Source: Platycnemis pennipes
Taxonomy: Eukaryota; Arthropoda; Insecta; Odonata; Platycnemididae
Length of the DNA: 64,000 nucleotides
Assembly: GCA_933228895.1 (NCBI GenBank)
Contig: OW121848.1
Coordinates: forward strand, 101,079,470-101,143,469
Direction of reading: 5' to 3'
How positions within the stretch are numbered: the first letter of the stretch is position 1; the number at the start of each line of letters is the position of its first letter. Positions 23,731 through 35,605 of the stretch are shown in pieces. The notes beneath the pieces are model-generated. The model saw only the letters and a list, made by a program, of their open reading frames with translations, was not told the DNA's origin and searched no databases. Made by a program: the position numbers and the translations under genes.

Positions 23731-25039
23731 GGGCTCAAACAGAACGAGAGATAACGGTACACTCTTTATTTACAGTCGATTAAAACTTCGTTTGACCTCT
23801 CTGATATTGGTCTTAATGATTAGTTCTTACTAGGTATTATCTATCACCTGATGGTACATTAGCTAAACGGGAAAACCATGATAAACAGCAATATTTATTT
23901 TACTTTTTGAGTTCTAACTTTCAAATATTTTCATTATCATCGGTGTTTTAATCCTGGGATAGGTTTACCGCAGCCCTCCGTTCTGCCTAATTCAGGGTTA
24001 ATTCCCTAACGTCCTTATAGCATCGGAAAATATTTTCAAACACCGTTAATTAGGCAAATTTCATAATATTTTATTTTCAACTAAGACTATAGAAGAATAG
24101 CAAACCAGCAAGCCTACTTCTTCGCTCCTTATTTCCCATGGACTTCTCTAATTTTGACAAAATAAAATCGCCATAAAATTATATCTAAATTCTTATCATA
24201 GATAATTATAAAATACCCCAACGATACCTATAGAATGGTGCGCATGAAAACATTAAGACTAAGATCTTTCAGACTAGTTTATACTCCCAGCTTTATATAA
24301 TTACAGAATAGGAGTATCTATAAAAAAATTCGGTGGAAACATAATTATTTTAGGAATAAAGTGTGTTCTCTTTTGGAAAATTAGAGTTGATACCATGGAC
24401 CGCTGACGAGACTATGCACAACAAAAAAAACGTGATTGAAAGAATGGTAAATACTCTCATAAAATAGAATTAAATTGTAATTACCATTCCGCTCCGATAT
24501 TTAATCTTCGAACAAAAAATAAACGCAGCATAACATATTTATTATGATATATTTCTATATTTACTCGCGTAACTTAATTTGAAATCATTCTACGTTTTTA
24601 TTTACCGTTACCGTTTTATTCAATTAATTGTGGAAATAACACACTATATTATTGCATATGGTTTGAAGTTAACTGCAAGCACAGATGTTACACGCAACAC
24701 GTGTTAAATATATTCAATAAAATAAAGCAGCTCTAGCAAATAAAGCAAGTAATTTAATTAAGTGCTGCCCTTCGTTACAAATGAACAGCATTGCAGACGG
24801 TGAACTCGATGGAGATTGATTGTAAGGAAACTGCTATATTATCAAAATAGCATTCATTAATTAATGTATCCCACTGATCCAGGCCTACAGTAATACATAA
24901 CTGATGGAATTACTTTATTTAGCTCTCGATAACATGCACCGCTGAGCCTAATTTTTCCAACAGGGAACCTAATTCTTTTCCTTATTCTTACACGGACGGG
25001 AAGTTCTGAGAAACCCCTCCCATACCTTCTGCCCCACTG
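23731..25039. other. AT-rich stretch, no gene seen
   Basis: No supported feature is visible. The palindrome CATTAATTAATG occurs near 24852. Confidence 0.4.
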
Positions 25040-26090
25040 TTTTTGAAGCTTCGCGTCAAAAAGCTCGATAGCCTATCTCTCCTGCTCTGCTGGTGGAAAA
25101 ATAAAAGGAGCGGGGAAACTTCCCGTCTCAATTCTTTTCTCGACCGCTAATCTTGTAGTCCCCTTCGACCTCGTAGCGGATAAATGAGTCAAAAGGATGG
25201 GTGGAAGAGGAGAAGCAAAAGGACGGGTGGAAGTTAAAAGGAGTGGAGAGGGAAAGGGGAGGCGAAAACCCACTCAACCAATTAGTGGGTTGGCTCGGGG
25301 TGAAGAAGGGTGGTCGAGGGGAAAAAGGAGAGAGAGAGAGAGTGGAGGAAGGGTCGTTACGAGAGGCTACTCGTTAGCCGACGCGCGGGGCTGCAAGCCA
25401 ACGGGACTGAGGGAATGGGTGAGGAGACGGAAGGGAAGGCGAGCGACGCGACGATGGCGGCGCTGCTGGTCCACGGCGGAGATCGTAGGCACCATCGCCG
25501 CCCTTTTCGTGAGGAGACCAGGATATGCGTGGGAGGGGATGGAAGGACAAGTGGGGTGGGCGGTTCGGAGCGGAAGGTATGAGAATAAAGGAGAAGGGAG
25601 AAGGGGCGGCAGAGGGTACGGGGGCGGGGGTGAGAGAGAACGAGGAAGCCGGGTGGCGGGAAGAGGGTGGAGAGAGAGATAGAGAGTGAGTGAGTGAGAA
25701 GGGAGGAAGAGAGTTTAATTAATTTTTCCCTCGGAGGCAAAACAGTCACAGCGACTGTGCTTTGGGAGTGATGAGGGAGGGGATGGTGGAGTGGATGTTA
25801 CTAGGGGAGGAAAGGCGGGGGGGGGGGGTGAGTGAGGGAGTGTAAATAAAAGTGAGCAAAAACGGGGAGGGATTGTGCGAAGAGGAGCGAGAGGAGGGGG
25901 GCTGGGGGACGGAACGCATGCGAAATGGGATGAAGATGAACATTGAGCCCGGGGACGAAGGCGGGGGATGCGAATGACGAAGGGGTGAACGGGTGGGAGG
26001 GACACGGGGGAGGTTTTTGATGAGAATTTGGGCGCCAAATAAAAAGCTCGCGGACAGGCGGACCACTAGACAGAGTTAACTTTTTTTCTG
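25040..26090. other. largest GC-rich, purine-skewed island, with GA repeats and a 12-G run
   Basis: The + strand changes from C/T-leaning at about 25060-25150 to almost pure G/A from 25195 onward for about 850 bases. It contains a GA repeat at about 25331-25342, GAGT repeats at about 25685-25700 and twelve consecutive G at 25817-25828. The frames that stay open here (161 codons + at 25197-25682; 130, 107, 106 and 98 codons -) are Arg/Gly/Glu-rich or Pro/Ser-rich low complexity. GA repeats are binding sites for GAGA-type factors in insects, so a promoter or chromatin-control role is possible but not shown. Confidence 0.45.
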
Positions 26091-27375
26091 GTGCCATTCA
26101 GAGCCCTGAGGCTTCCTTGTACAGGCAACTGACGCTCAATAAGTGAACGGCAGGCATTGCACGACAAGTAATAAGCGAACAGTTTCGTAATAGGCATATC
26201 AAAAATTAAAAATTATCGATCACATTTTTTCACCTTGGATTAAAATTCACAGGATGTGTACCTCGGGCCTCCAGAAGCGACGAGAACGAATTTCTAGGCT
26301 ACAAAAGCCCTTTTAATGGAGAATTATCTGCAAAAGTAGATTTTCCTGAACTATTATAGAATTATCCACTAATATAGCGTTTTAGTAACACTTTTAATTA
26401 ACATAAACTCTCTCATCCGTCTGCGGTAAATGTATACTCCATTATCTAGCTTAGAATAAAATATTGCTCCCAACAATGATAACTCCTCGTTCAAGCAGAG
26501 TTAAAAATATGTATTGTTTTAGGCTATGTTTTGGGAGCAGCGACTTCAGAAAAAATAAAAATAGAGCAAGCTGAAACTGTGCATAGCATTACAGCAGTAC
26601 GTGAGCATATCATTCTTTACCATTTTCTTATTCTAACCGTTTGTTTTACTTCGCTGGGGAGCAAATATTTCATGAACATCTTGAGATTTGCCATAAAAAG
26701 GGTACTTTATTTTTCCTTGATTTTCTTGATAAAAAGCTTTAGTGTTTTGCAGTAATTAGATGTTGTATCTCAATATCAAGTATGTTTTAGATGGAAAAGG
26801 AGATTAAAGTATTCATGAAATGGAGAAATGGAGTTTTAAAGAGGGTGTTATTCACTTTAGCTGCTAAGCTTTTGAATCATGGCACAATTGGAAGTCACCA
26901 ACGTGACACGTCATATTCCGGCAAACGTACTGCTGGATAAAGATCGATCTTTCATGAAAAAAGGAAATACAATGAGGAAAATTAAATAAATATGTTAGGG
27001 AAAAAAGTACACATCTTTTAAAATTGTTACCCACGAAGGTGAGAATAGGATGTGCAACATAAAATGATAGATGGAGAGGGATCAAAGGATATAAATTAAA
27101 AATTGATATTTCGATCTAATGATTGAAAAATGCATGTTATAAAGCATCAAAATAATGGATTCAGTGTTCCACATAATCACATTATATAGACGTTGATACG
27201 ATAGAAATAACTGGATAGTTCACCTGGAAATAAACGTATGTACAAAAACTTAGAAGAGAGCATAGAAAAGAGGATGTTAAATTCTAAAATACATTATAAA
27301 TAAACCTGAAGACTAAGGATATGTCAGAAGACCAAGCACCCAGAACTGCAATCTGTCATTATATTTTAGGAATTC
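26091..27375. other. AT-rich stretch, no gene seen
   Basis: Only short frames without domains are present. Confidence 0.4.
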
Positions 27376-27900
27376 ACAAGGCCAGTTCGAGTTCGGTTGA
27401 CTCAGGCACATATTGCAGAATTCAATCCGCTTCAAACAGCCCCGAATGGTCTGTGTATCCTGGTACGAGGGCGGAAAGTGCCGATCAAGTCACGCAAGGG
27501 TGGATTGGTTTCGAGGACTTTGAAAATTAATCGCCTCGACGTCCGTCTGCTTCGTACGTCCCTTGAACCAAAGGCCTTCGGAGGCTGGGGAGAGGAATAA
27601 GGGCAGATGACAAACGCGAAGCGGGCGAAGTGGGGGGCGGAGAGAGAGGGGGGGGGGGAGGGTTGTTGTCAGGGCGAGACAGCCAGGAGCAGGAGGAAGG
27701 GTGGGGGCAGCACGGCGGAGGCGCGGGTCATTTAAGGCTCAGATGATGCGGTCACCGTCGGGATGGTCGCACGTGAGCGGCCCTTGTCTGAGAGAGTGTT
27801 GGATATATATTGGTTGGGGGTGGAACAGAATAGAGAGTAGTGTTATGGTACCTGCGTTGAGTCGTGTCTGGAAATTGTGACTATTTCATCGTGGAGGAAA
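27376..27900 (+). promoter_or_regulatory. GC-rich island with E-box and TATA-like box (candidate promoter)
   Basis: The island is G-rich on the + strand, with an 11-G run at 27648-27658. Near its right edge it has an E-box in the 12-mer CACGTGAGCGGC (27770-27781), repeated exactly in another island at 48793-48804. A TATATAT string follows at 27804-27810, which would place a start near 27835 on the + strand. No convincing first exon follows. The arrangement resembles a promoter, but any TATA-like string in AT-rich DNA can be fortuitous. Confidence 0.22.
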
Positions 27901-29260
27901 ATTGAACCGGCCTCAATAAAGGGAATGCCTCGGAGAAGGATGCGTTTTGTTCATGAATGTCTGGTCTGAAGATGCACGGAAAATTTGGAGCTGTGACAAA
28001 ACCCAATGTGCATCAATCAGCGGCCCCATGAATTGAGGTCAAACCTCCACTTCCATCCCCACTTGCAAAAATATGAAAAGCAATATTAAGGTATGAAGTA
28101 TTTTTTTAAATTCATATGGTTACAATTTTTCGAAATTTCCACTGTGGTAGCAAACAAAAATGCCAGCAAATTTTATGCTTTCCATTAACGTCACGTCGCT
28201 TACATTTATTTTTGTGATCAACTTCAGCTTGAAGCTTAGGGTTAGTTACCAAAGAATTTTTAAATTCACACGGAGAAAAAGGGTTATTTTTTTTAAGCTT
28301 TAAGATCGTAGCTCCTACTTTATTTTCCGACACATCATGTCATCCTTTCAGTCCACTCGAAATAGCACGAAATGAGACGGCATCAGCTAAAAGAGGTATC
28401 TGCTAATGAATTTCCGCTACCCCAAAGACATTCACAGAAGGCTTTTCGCAGTGTGTCAAAAAGTCCTCTCTTCAGTTTCATTTCCTGCTAACACTCAGGC
28501 AGAAAAGAAGGGATACACAGTCCAGAGTGAACCTATCTTTGAAATTAAAAGGGCAAAAAGGAAGACAAACTTGACCGCTGAAAGCACTCCATCCTCTCGA
28601 GTATCTTCATAAAATAAGGATTGAAGGCATAAGAGAGAAAAATTTGGATAAAGGAATCATCAAAATCCCCGGCTCTTATAAAGCAACGGCCGTACCAAAA
28701 ACACAGTCTAATTCTTTTTATTGTCGGAGAAAGGTACCCTCCTCATCCTTCCAGTGATGGGCGTGTAATAAATAGCGTTATTTCTGGACAGTTTGAAAGA
28801 GCTTTTTACACAGGATTATTTTTTTAATGTTATATGAAACTGAGGATGCCTTTCAGGGAAACTGAATTAAAGAACATTCCTGAAAGGATGATATTCAGCG
28901 CCATTACGTCTGGTTTAGAGGTACCTAACACGTGGAAAATATACTACCATGGCAGTAGGAATGAGAGCCAAAATGTCAAAATCGAGTGAAAAGCCTCATG
29001 AAAAAAGAATATCTCTGATTACTGAATCGGTTCCTGAACGCAATGAGAAGCAATAATCCGGAAAGTTTGGTGCTTTGGTAGATACAATAAACTAGTAAAA
29101 AATAAAAAAAAGAGTGACAAAAATTTCGCGAATCCTCACCGACGATGTAACGCAAATTGAGGTGAAATGCCAAACTATGGCACATTTTTATTCATTTACT
29201 GCGCTCGGATAATACGATACTTGGAGATACTCGATAGCAATGCGGAGATCAAGTAAGTGA
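27901..29260. other. mixed intergenic DNA, no gene seen
   Basis: Short frames at 28112-28333 (-) and 28406-28612 (+) have no recognisable domain, and the rest is AT-rich. A tandem pair of TTCTCGGG-GCAA...TATATAT units, 28 bp apart, lies a little further on, at about 29521-29575. Confidence 0.35.
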
Positions 29261-29284
29261 GGTGAAATAATACAAGCTCTCCTT

Positions 29285-29370
29285 AAGTTCATGAAGGATC
29301 CGAGTTTTAATCCTGGCGGTAGCTGATATTTCTCTCGGGCAAACTGGCCTCCACTTAGAGCTGTGGGAAG
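29285..29370 (+). repeat. possible decayed tRNA-derived SINE fragment
   Basis: The string GATCCGAGTTTTAATCCTGG at about 29298-29317 resembles a mutated RNA polymerase III B-box (consensus GGTTCGAATCC) in the context normally seen in tRNA-derived SINEs. There is no clear A-box upstream and no cloverleaf. The evidence is weak. Confidence 0.2.
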
Positions 29371-29829
29371 AGCATTTCAAGTACTGTACTCAATGCAATG
29401 ATTGGGACAATATGTTGTGGATCCCCTTGCACCTTTCGTTAGGAGCAGACGAAAGCCAATGCCGATTTTTTTTCTACGCCCTTCCTCGATTCCCTCAAAC
29501 ATTAATCCCCTCTATCTGATTTCTCGGGAGCAATATATATTTATATTTCTTCTCGGGTGCAACAATATATATATGCTCGAAAAATATATCAATGTGCGTT
29601 TAAACATTGAGAGTTGATTAGAAGAGCAAGGAAAGATATTACTCATCATATGTCACTAGATGTAAAACAGACAACTTTCATGGGAGCCTGAATCACCATC
29701 GATTAAAGGAAACAGGAGCAAACGGCTTAGAGGTTTCAAACATACTATTGCACCTAAGACTTAAAATTGATTTTTTTATATAATATAAAAATTTTTACAT
29801 CGTAGAAGGGTCACCTTACTAATATATAT

Positions 29830-30000
29830 AAATGTAGTGGCGTCTGTTTGTATTGCACTCTTCTGTTCTGGAGAGCACTCCTTCCGATGGATAGGACGTT
29901 AAATCATGCACCCGTTGACGGATTTAGCTCCGAGTAGAGCTAATATTGACACCGGGTTTCCCTACATCCTTTCTGTGTCCCCTGAAAAATTCGCACCTCA
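29830..30000 (+). repeat. retroposon-like segment with an internal stem-loop
   Basis: This high-complexity stretch stands out from TA-rich flanks. It contains an imperfect inverted repeat of about 20 bp per arm (29911-29930 and 29937-29956). Its inner part is perfect: TTAGCTC 29924-29930, loop CGAGTA, GAGCTAA 29937-29943. The style resembles 3' parts of SINEs or short non-autonomous elements in arthropods. The class is not determined. Confidence 0.35.
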
Positions 30001-32050
30001 TCCCAGTGTATAGGTGCAAAAACGGCGAAAGCGACTCCAGAAGTCAGTTATCTCCCGGCGATAACTAAAAATTACTCTTTTGAATTATCCACAACTTCCC
30101 TGCGTGGCCTTAGAGCAGTGATTAGATTTTATTTATACATTCAGTAGCTAATAATGATTACAATGCAACGATACTAAGATCGATATGATGAGCATCACTT
30201 ATAGAAAGATATATTCCCGAAGGTGTCCCTCATTCCCTATTAAAACCAGACATTTAAACACAAAATATCCTGTTTAAAGAACCAGTCGCTCTACCAGTAC
30301 CTCTGACGGGCACATTTTACTCCACATCACTGGTCCTGTAGATCGATAACAGTAGGACACAATCATGAAAATTAACATGCACTTCATTGACGCCATGTAA
30401 ACTGTAGTGATGTCTCTAAAGTCTTTATTAATTCTGCTTTACTAACATTCAGATTCTTTACTACTAGTACCTCCTGTCTCCTTACTATATAACCATACAA
30501 AATTTCACGAGGACAATTGAACACAAAGTAAATTTATAGAAAGCCATTATTTAGGTTTACTTTCGATAAAACTGCAATTAGCGAATGCTGAAAATCATTT
30601 TATTTTCGATAATAGTTAATATGTTGCATGTTGATAGCAAGTCTATCATCAATTCACTGTTGACATACTGGCAAAGTTTTACACTCAAACACATACATAC
30701 CTATTACAGTGTTTGCAAGGAATAGATGGCAAATTGCACTCAACCTAACACCAAACCCGAGTTGTTTTTTATTCAGTCAAGAAAACGTACAAATGAAACA
30801 AACCGACCAAGTATCAGTTCCAAAGTGGTACATTTCCCACTCCCGAGATACCCGGACCTCCCTTTCGATCCATCCTTCCTGTAACACGGGCGAAACCTGC
30901 CCTACCCGTCCACTATCTATTCTTGCCAGGTCAACCTTGCCGTCTCCTTTGTCGGAAGGGAAATTGTGTCATTTCGATGGGAAGAGTAGGAGGTACTCAG
31001 GAGGGAACAAGGGGTTCTGCGTTAGGGTGGTTGGAAGGGGGGAAGGAGGAAAGTGATATCAAAGCAAGGGCTGGACGCATAAAAGTGGTGAGTAAATGCC
31101 TCGGATTAGCATTTTGATGCCAGTGGTTGGGTTTCCCTCCTGGTCTCGCCCCCCTACACCCTCGTATCCTCTCCGTGGTGTATGTAAATTACGGCGACAC
31201 CCTGAAAACAAAGCATCTCTTTCAGGAAAATCCTTGCGTCCAGCCTGCGCCACGGACGAGAGAGAAATATTTTGGATATGGAAGATACCAAATTATTCCC
31301 CTTTCCTGCACAGATTAGTTAACTTGCAGTAATTAGTCAATGAGATTTTCTACGTTTACTCCATACGTATCACGGATGTATTCTCTCCTTGTTCCATTTA
31401 GAGTATTTACTTTCAGGGAAAAGGAGGAGTGATGAGTTATTACCACGTTTAAACCAGGTTACCCACAGAAATTCGTCAAAGATAAGTTAAATTCGCTCCT
31501 TACAATTGAACTAAGGTTACCTTAAAGTGTTGTCATCGATATGTGAGGAGATATTAATTTCATCCAACATATGCTTAGGTAATGATTGAGAGAAAATGAA
31601 ATAAGCTAAACTTACTTCTAGCTAATTGCACGCATAAGTCCCCACACAGCGTTTCCACGATAAGCTCTGCAAAAACTCCGTGGAAAACTGATTGAAAACG
31701 AAGAACTTCCACTTAAAAGTTATGCAAATTACTCACTGTACGATACACATGCGGGCACGGTTAGCGTTTCTATTTAGGTCATAGTCTAAACAGTGCCTGT
31801 CACAATTAAGGAAACTCTTTATTATGAATGAAGAAGTGAGAAAAATGGCTAAAATTAAAATAGCTAAAATTTCAGGGCGTAAGTTAATTTTTTTAGAGAC
31901 GAAAGAATGAGACACTACAAGGTTTTTGAACAAAAGCTATGAGCAAAATAAAAAATATCAAGAAATGAAACTTTGAGCTTATTCACATTTTTGAAAAATA
32001 CAAGAGCGATAAGTCTATAAATATTTCAGCCATAATATTTCTGAAAAAAC
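30001..32050. other. mixed intergenic DNA, no gene seen
   Basis: A weak GC-richer island spans about 30820-31260 and holds overlapping open frames of up to 115 codons on + and 64 on -, without domains. The remainder is AT-rich. Confidence 0.35.
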
Positions 32051-32057
32051 GTCTATA

Positions 32058-32087
32058 TAGGTGGGATATAAGCAAATATCCCACCTA
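32058..32087. repeat. perfect 12-bp hairpin
   Basis: TAGGTGGGATAT (32058-32069) and its exact reverse complement (32076-32087) enclose the loop AAGCAA. There is no T run after it and no coding context, so it is listed only as a structure. Confidence 0.6.
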
Positions 32088-32689
32088 ATTTAATAAGATA
32101 ACGATAAGAGGTGCTCCTTACCAAAGCTGACAAAGAAATTAAGTCTTAAAAACATAACGCTACACTCTATTAGTGCTAATTTTGACGTCACTACGATCTG
32201 AGGTGAATATTAAAGAATGTATAGAAGATTTTGAGTGGGGATCTTTACTCCTCCGCAAGTCCTAATGTTAATCATACATAAATTAGACTACAATTATTTA
32301 TTCTCGCACCACATTTTTTTATTTTTCTATAATCGACGCATCTAACAGGACCATATTTTAAGTCTGGGTAGGAAAAATTTCAATGAGTTATAAAATTTTA
32401 CCTTGGATTTGTTATATTTATTGTAAACATTACTAACATCCCATTTATGAGGTAAAATTTAAAAGGAATACAATAAGTTTTACTGCATGAAATGATGAAG
32501 GGCTACTTCAATTTCATATCCGCTAAGGTAACATGGAAAAGCATATTAGCATTGAAGGACATCACACTCCGCCAGTCCGAAGAGAGAAAATTTTCCCAAG
32601 GAGCTTACATTCAGGCTTATGCCGGTCATGATCCGTCTCTATTCTCTGTTTTCCCCAATAGATTGTGGACAAGGCGTCAGGCCAGGGTA

Positions 32690-33000
32690 TAACCTAAATG
32701 GCTGACACATGTCACCGACGCCTCCGGCACCCTGGAAATGGATTCCCGTGATTTAGCCCATGGCACCCTCTCCCCTTCCTCTGCCTCCCTGACCGGGGGC
32801 TCCCTCGAGTCATCTGGCACGGTTTGAGGTTTTCATGGCTGCCAACCCACCAGACCACTGTTGATCCATGTTGAGTGAGCCTATTCCTGACCCCCTGCTT
32901 CAGTCGACCCCACTGATGGGTGCGGGCAATCGTGTGTGGAGAGAAAACCGGTAGCCGGGAACGTTAAGAGCACCACCGTGGCCCAAGAAAGACGTACACT
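32690..33000. other. GC-rich, high-complexity segment of unknown origin
   Basis: About 300 bases are clearly richer in G+C than both flanks and lack the purine/pyrimidine skew of the other islands. No long frame is open. A transposable-element fragment (for example an untranslated region) or a conserved non-coding element are both possible. Confidence 0.3.
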
Positions 33001-33359
33001 TGGTAGTCAAATCGAAGGTATATCTCAAAGAGAATGAAAGGTACGGCATGCCTATTGATTAAAACACAATAATTTACATAAAATTTAAATGGTTAATAAA
33101 ATATGTCTATGATGCACCGAAAAAACCTATCAAGTATAATGACAACATTTCACCAATTGCTGTCAGCAAGAGGATTTTTGCCAGTAACCATAGAAACATT
33201 ACTACCGCGCAAATCAATATTCCTTTATTTCCAAGGGTGATGAAAAATTTACAGTCGCGATATGGGTCAGAAAATTCCAAAGATCATCAACTTCTTTCAT
33301 GCTGGAACAATTAGTTCAAAAATGGTACCGTTTCGTGTCGTAAAATTAATATATAACTA

Positions 33360-33720
33360 AACGAAGGTTAAGACGACTGCTGGAATAACACCGAGAGAAG
33401 AAAAGGGTTTCGTCGGCGTACACCCTTTTGCGAAGACTTTCACCTCGCCGTTCCTAAATTAGGCGAAGGGGAGACGGCTTATCTGACCCAGCGACGGCGG
33501 AGGGTCATGCCAGTGGAAGGTTTATCCTCGTTCCGGAGCCAAGTTACACGTCGGACAGGTTGACGGTAAGGGTGGGTGGCGAAGAGAAGCAGGTAACGGT
33601 ACAAGGCGGGTGGGCATTGGGCCAAAGCAGCCTTCTCATAAAACACGACCTCGACGAAAAAGCTGGGGAAGAGCAAGCTCCGATTAAACGGCCGAGGGTC
33701 AAAAACCAAAAGGGTTCTTA
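33360..33720. other. GC-richer island
   Basis: Sequence around 33400-33700 is GC-richer, with a 76-codon frame on the - strand (33479-33709) lacking any recognisable domain. Confidence 0.3.
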
Positions 33721-34304
33721 TTGATTTATATTCGCTAAAGTGAAATCATGCCCAATTTTCCACAGTCATTGCCCGGGAACCACGAAACTGCCGCTGAAAC
33801 CTTAATTGCCTGAAATAGTAAGAGATCGATGTTGAACTCTAGAAGGATAATCTATGAAATTTTTGAGCGCAAAAATATTTCCTTTTCCAGTCTCGAAATC
33901 ATTCCACTCATACAGAGTGACAGGGATTATTTTTCCTATACTGGATCGTATTCCATTAAGCTTAAAAAATTACATGTCCAAAACTAGTACACTAAATTTT
34001 TCACTTATCAGAAGCAAAAGTTTAGTGCATGGTCGACATCGTTTCCCATAATTTATGTTTTTTCTATTCCTTCACTAGATACATTTACAGAAAAGTGTAA
34101 AGTGAGGATATTTGGGTAGAGTCCACCAATTACCAACTCTAAATGCCGGTAAAATCACTCAACCTGCAGAACCAAACACTTTTTAGAAAGACGAGAGAAA
34201 ATAACAGTATTGCTATAACTAAACATTTTCTTTGAATTTAATCACACACCATACTCTAAGTGAATTATGAAACATTCCACGAAAGGCTGATAATTGTTTC
34301 ACAT

Positions 34305-34552
34305 AGATACAAGTTCATGGGTGTTTTCAAGTCTGTTTCCGCACTAATAGGCGCTTCAGACCGGGAGGAAAGGTATAAGGATAGGGATGGAAGGAATGGG
34401 CAAAAATATCGTAGATACAAGTCTCATCCTAGTCTCATGGTGTTTTCAAGTCTGTTTCCGCACTAATAGGCGCTTCAGACCGGGAGGAAAGGTATAAGGA
34501 TAGGGATGGAAAGGATAGAAGGAATAGGGATATGTGGTCTCTAGATACAAGT
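34305..34552 (+). repeat. tandem duplication, two copies plus a partial third
   Basis: The word AGATACAAG starts at 34305, 34413 and 34543. Between the first two and the last two, a block of about 80 bases is repeated almost without change, beginning at TGTTTTCAAGTCTG (34322 and 34440) and running through GGAAAGGTATAAGGATAGGG. The copies differ by small insertions (108-bp and 130-bp spacing). The near identity implies a recent duplication. Confidence 0.85.
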
Positions 34553-35524
34553 AAAAGCAGATCTGGTAACAGTTAAGGTTAGGACACAATCAACGTTAGC
34601 GTGTGAAGTGAGACGCTTACCGTAAAACGTGAAGAGATGGCGCATGGGTGAGAGAATGAAAACGGACACAACCTGCGCAAATCGTGAGTGTGTGGGTAGG
34701 AGATGGGCATCTACCATCTCTTACGTTTCACAAACACGGAAAACCAATGAAAACTGTCCCAGGATTTGGTTATAATGAGCCACCTGTGGGCAGTTACAGA
34801 ATTTACAAGTGGATGCATGTCTCTTCTGAACTAAAATTTTTAGTCTCAAATACTATAAAACTCATTTCAGTCTTTGGTTTCAACATAGGGAACTTCCTGA
34901 CTTTTTCCAATGAGAGAATCAACGAATGAATAACTATTTGAAGTTATTGTGCTTTAGTAAGATTTTATAAGGTAACTAATGACATGAAAAACCTTGTTTG
35001 CGATTGTTGCCAATGGCTTTATTATTAAAATTTAGATAGGAAGGATTAAACACGGTTTTCACGAATTAATTCCCGTGAACTAACTTACTGTTCACTGATT
35101 CAGGCATAGTGTAAGTGAGAAATACTGCATGGGCGAGTACAAAAAAACTGTAGCACTTTTCTTCATTTTAAATATAATTGTGGAAAAGTGCTAGTTTTTT
35201 TACACAACCAATCATAAACTTAAACGATCTGGTAACTTCATTAACGGCATGGAATACGTAAGTATCTCTACATTCTTGAAAATTAATAGTTAGCTCCTTC
35301 TCATATTCACTACGGATTTTTTGTTTTGCGCCTCCATTATTCGAGTTGATACGAGTGTAGCAATGGAGAACATTGGTAGCTGCATGCTGGTATGAGCACT
35401 TAAAGCTTACCCAACTAACAGCATGTTTTTGCATGCTTGCTTTGCTATTTTTATCTTTTTTTAAATAGCGAACTTTAGAACAGTGTATAAATACTAATCC
35501 TTTTTTATGCATTATATGTAGTTC

Positions 35525-35605
35525 ATGTTTGGTGAGAATTCACCCCCTGCCACACACATTTATGGTGGCTTGCAGGGTATTATGTAGATGTAGATATAGT
35601 CAATT
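35525..35605 (+). repeat. retroposon-like 3' tail
   Basis: The segment has the inverted pair GCCAC...GTGGC (about 35550-35572) and ends in GTAGATGTAGATATAG, a short degenerate trinucleotide repeat typical of non-LTR retroposon and SINE tails. The sequence to its left (35160-35520) contains a 114-codon - strand frame without a recognisable domain, so any element body is undefined. Confidence 0.35.

Noticed and set aside
25197..26097. Several frames of 90-161 codons on both strands
   Set aside because: Composition artefact of a purine-rich island; the predicted proteins are Arg/Gly/Glu or Pro/Ser repeats.
32058..32087. Hairpin as a terminator or microRNA precursor
   Set aside because: A 12-bp stem is too short for a microRNA precursor, and intrinsic terminators are not relevant in this eukaryotic context.
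32183..32190. Palindromic CRE (TGACGTCA) in AT-rich DNA
   Set aside because: About one such 8-mer is expected by chance in 64 kb, and no other promoter element is nearby.
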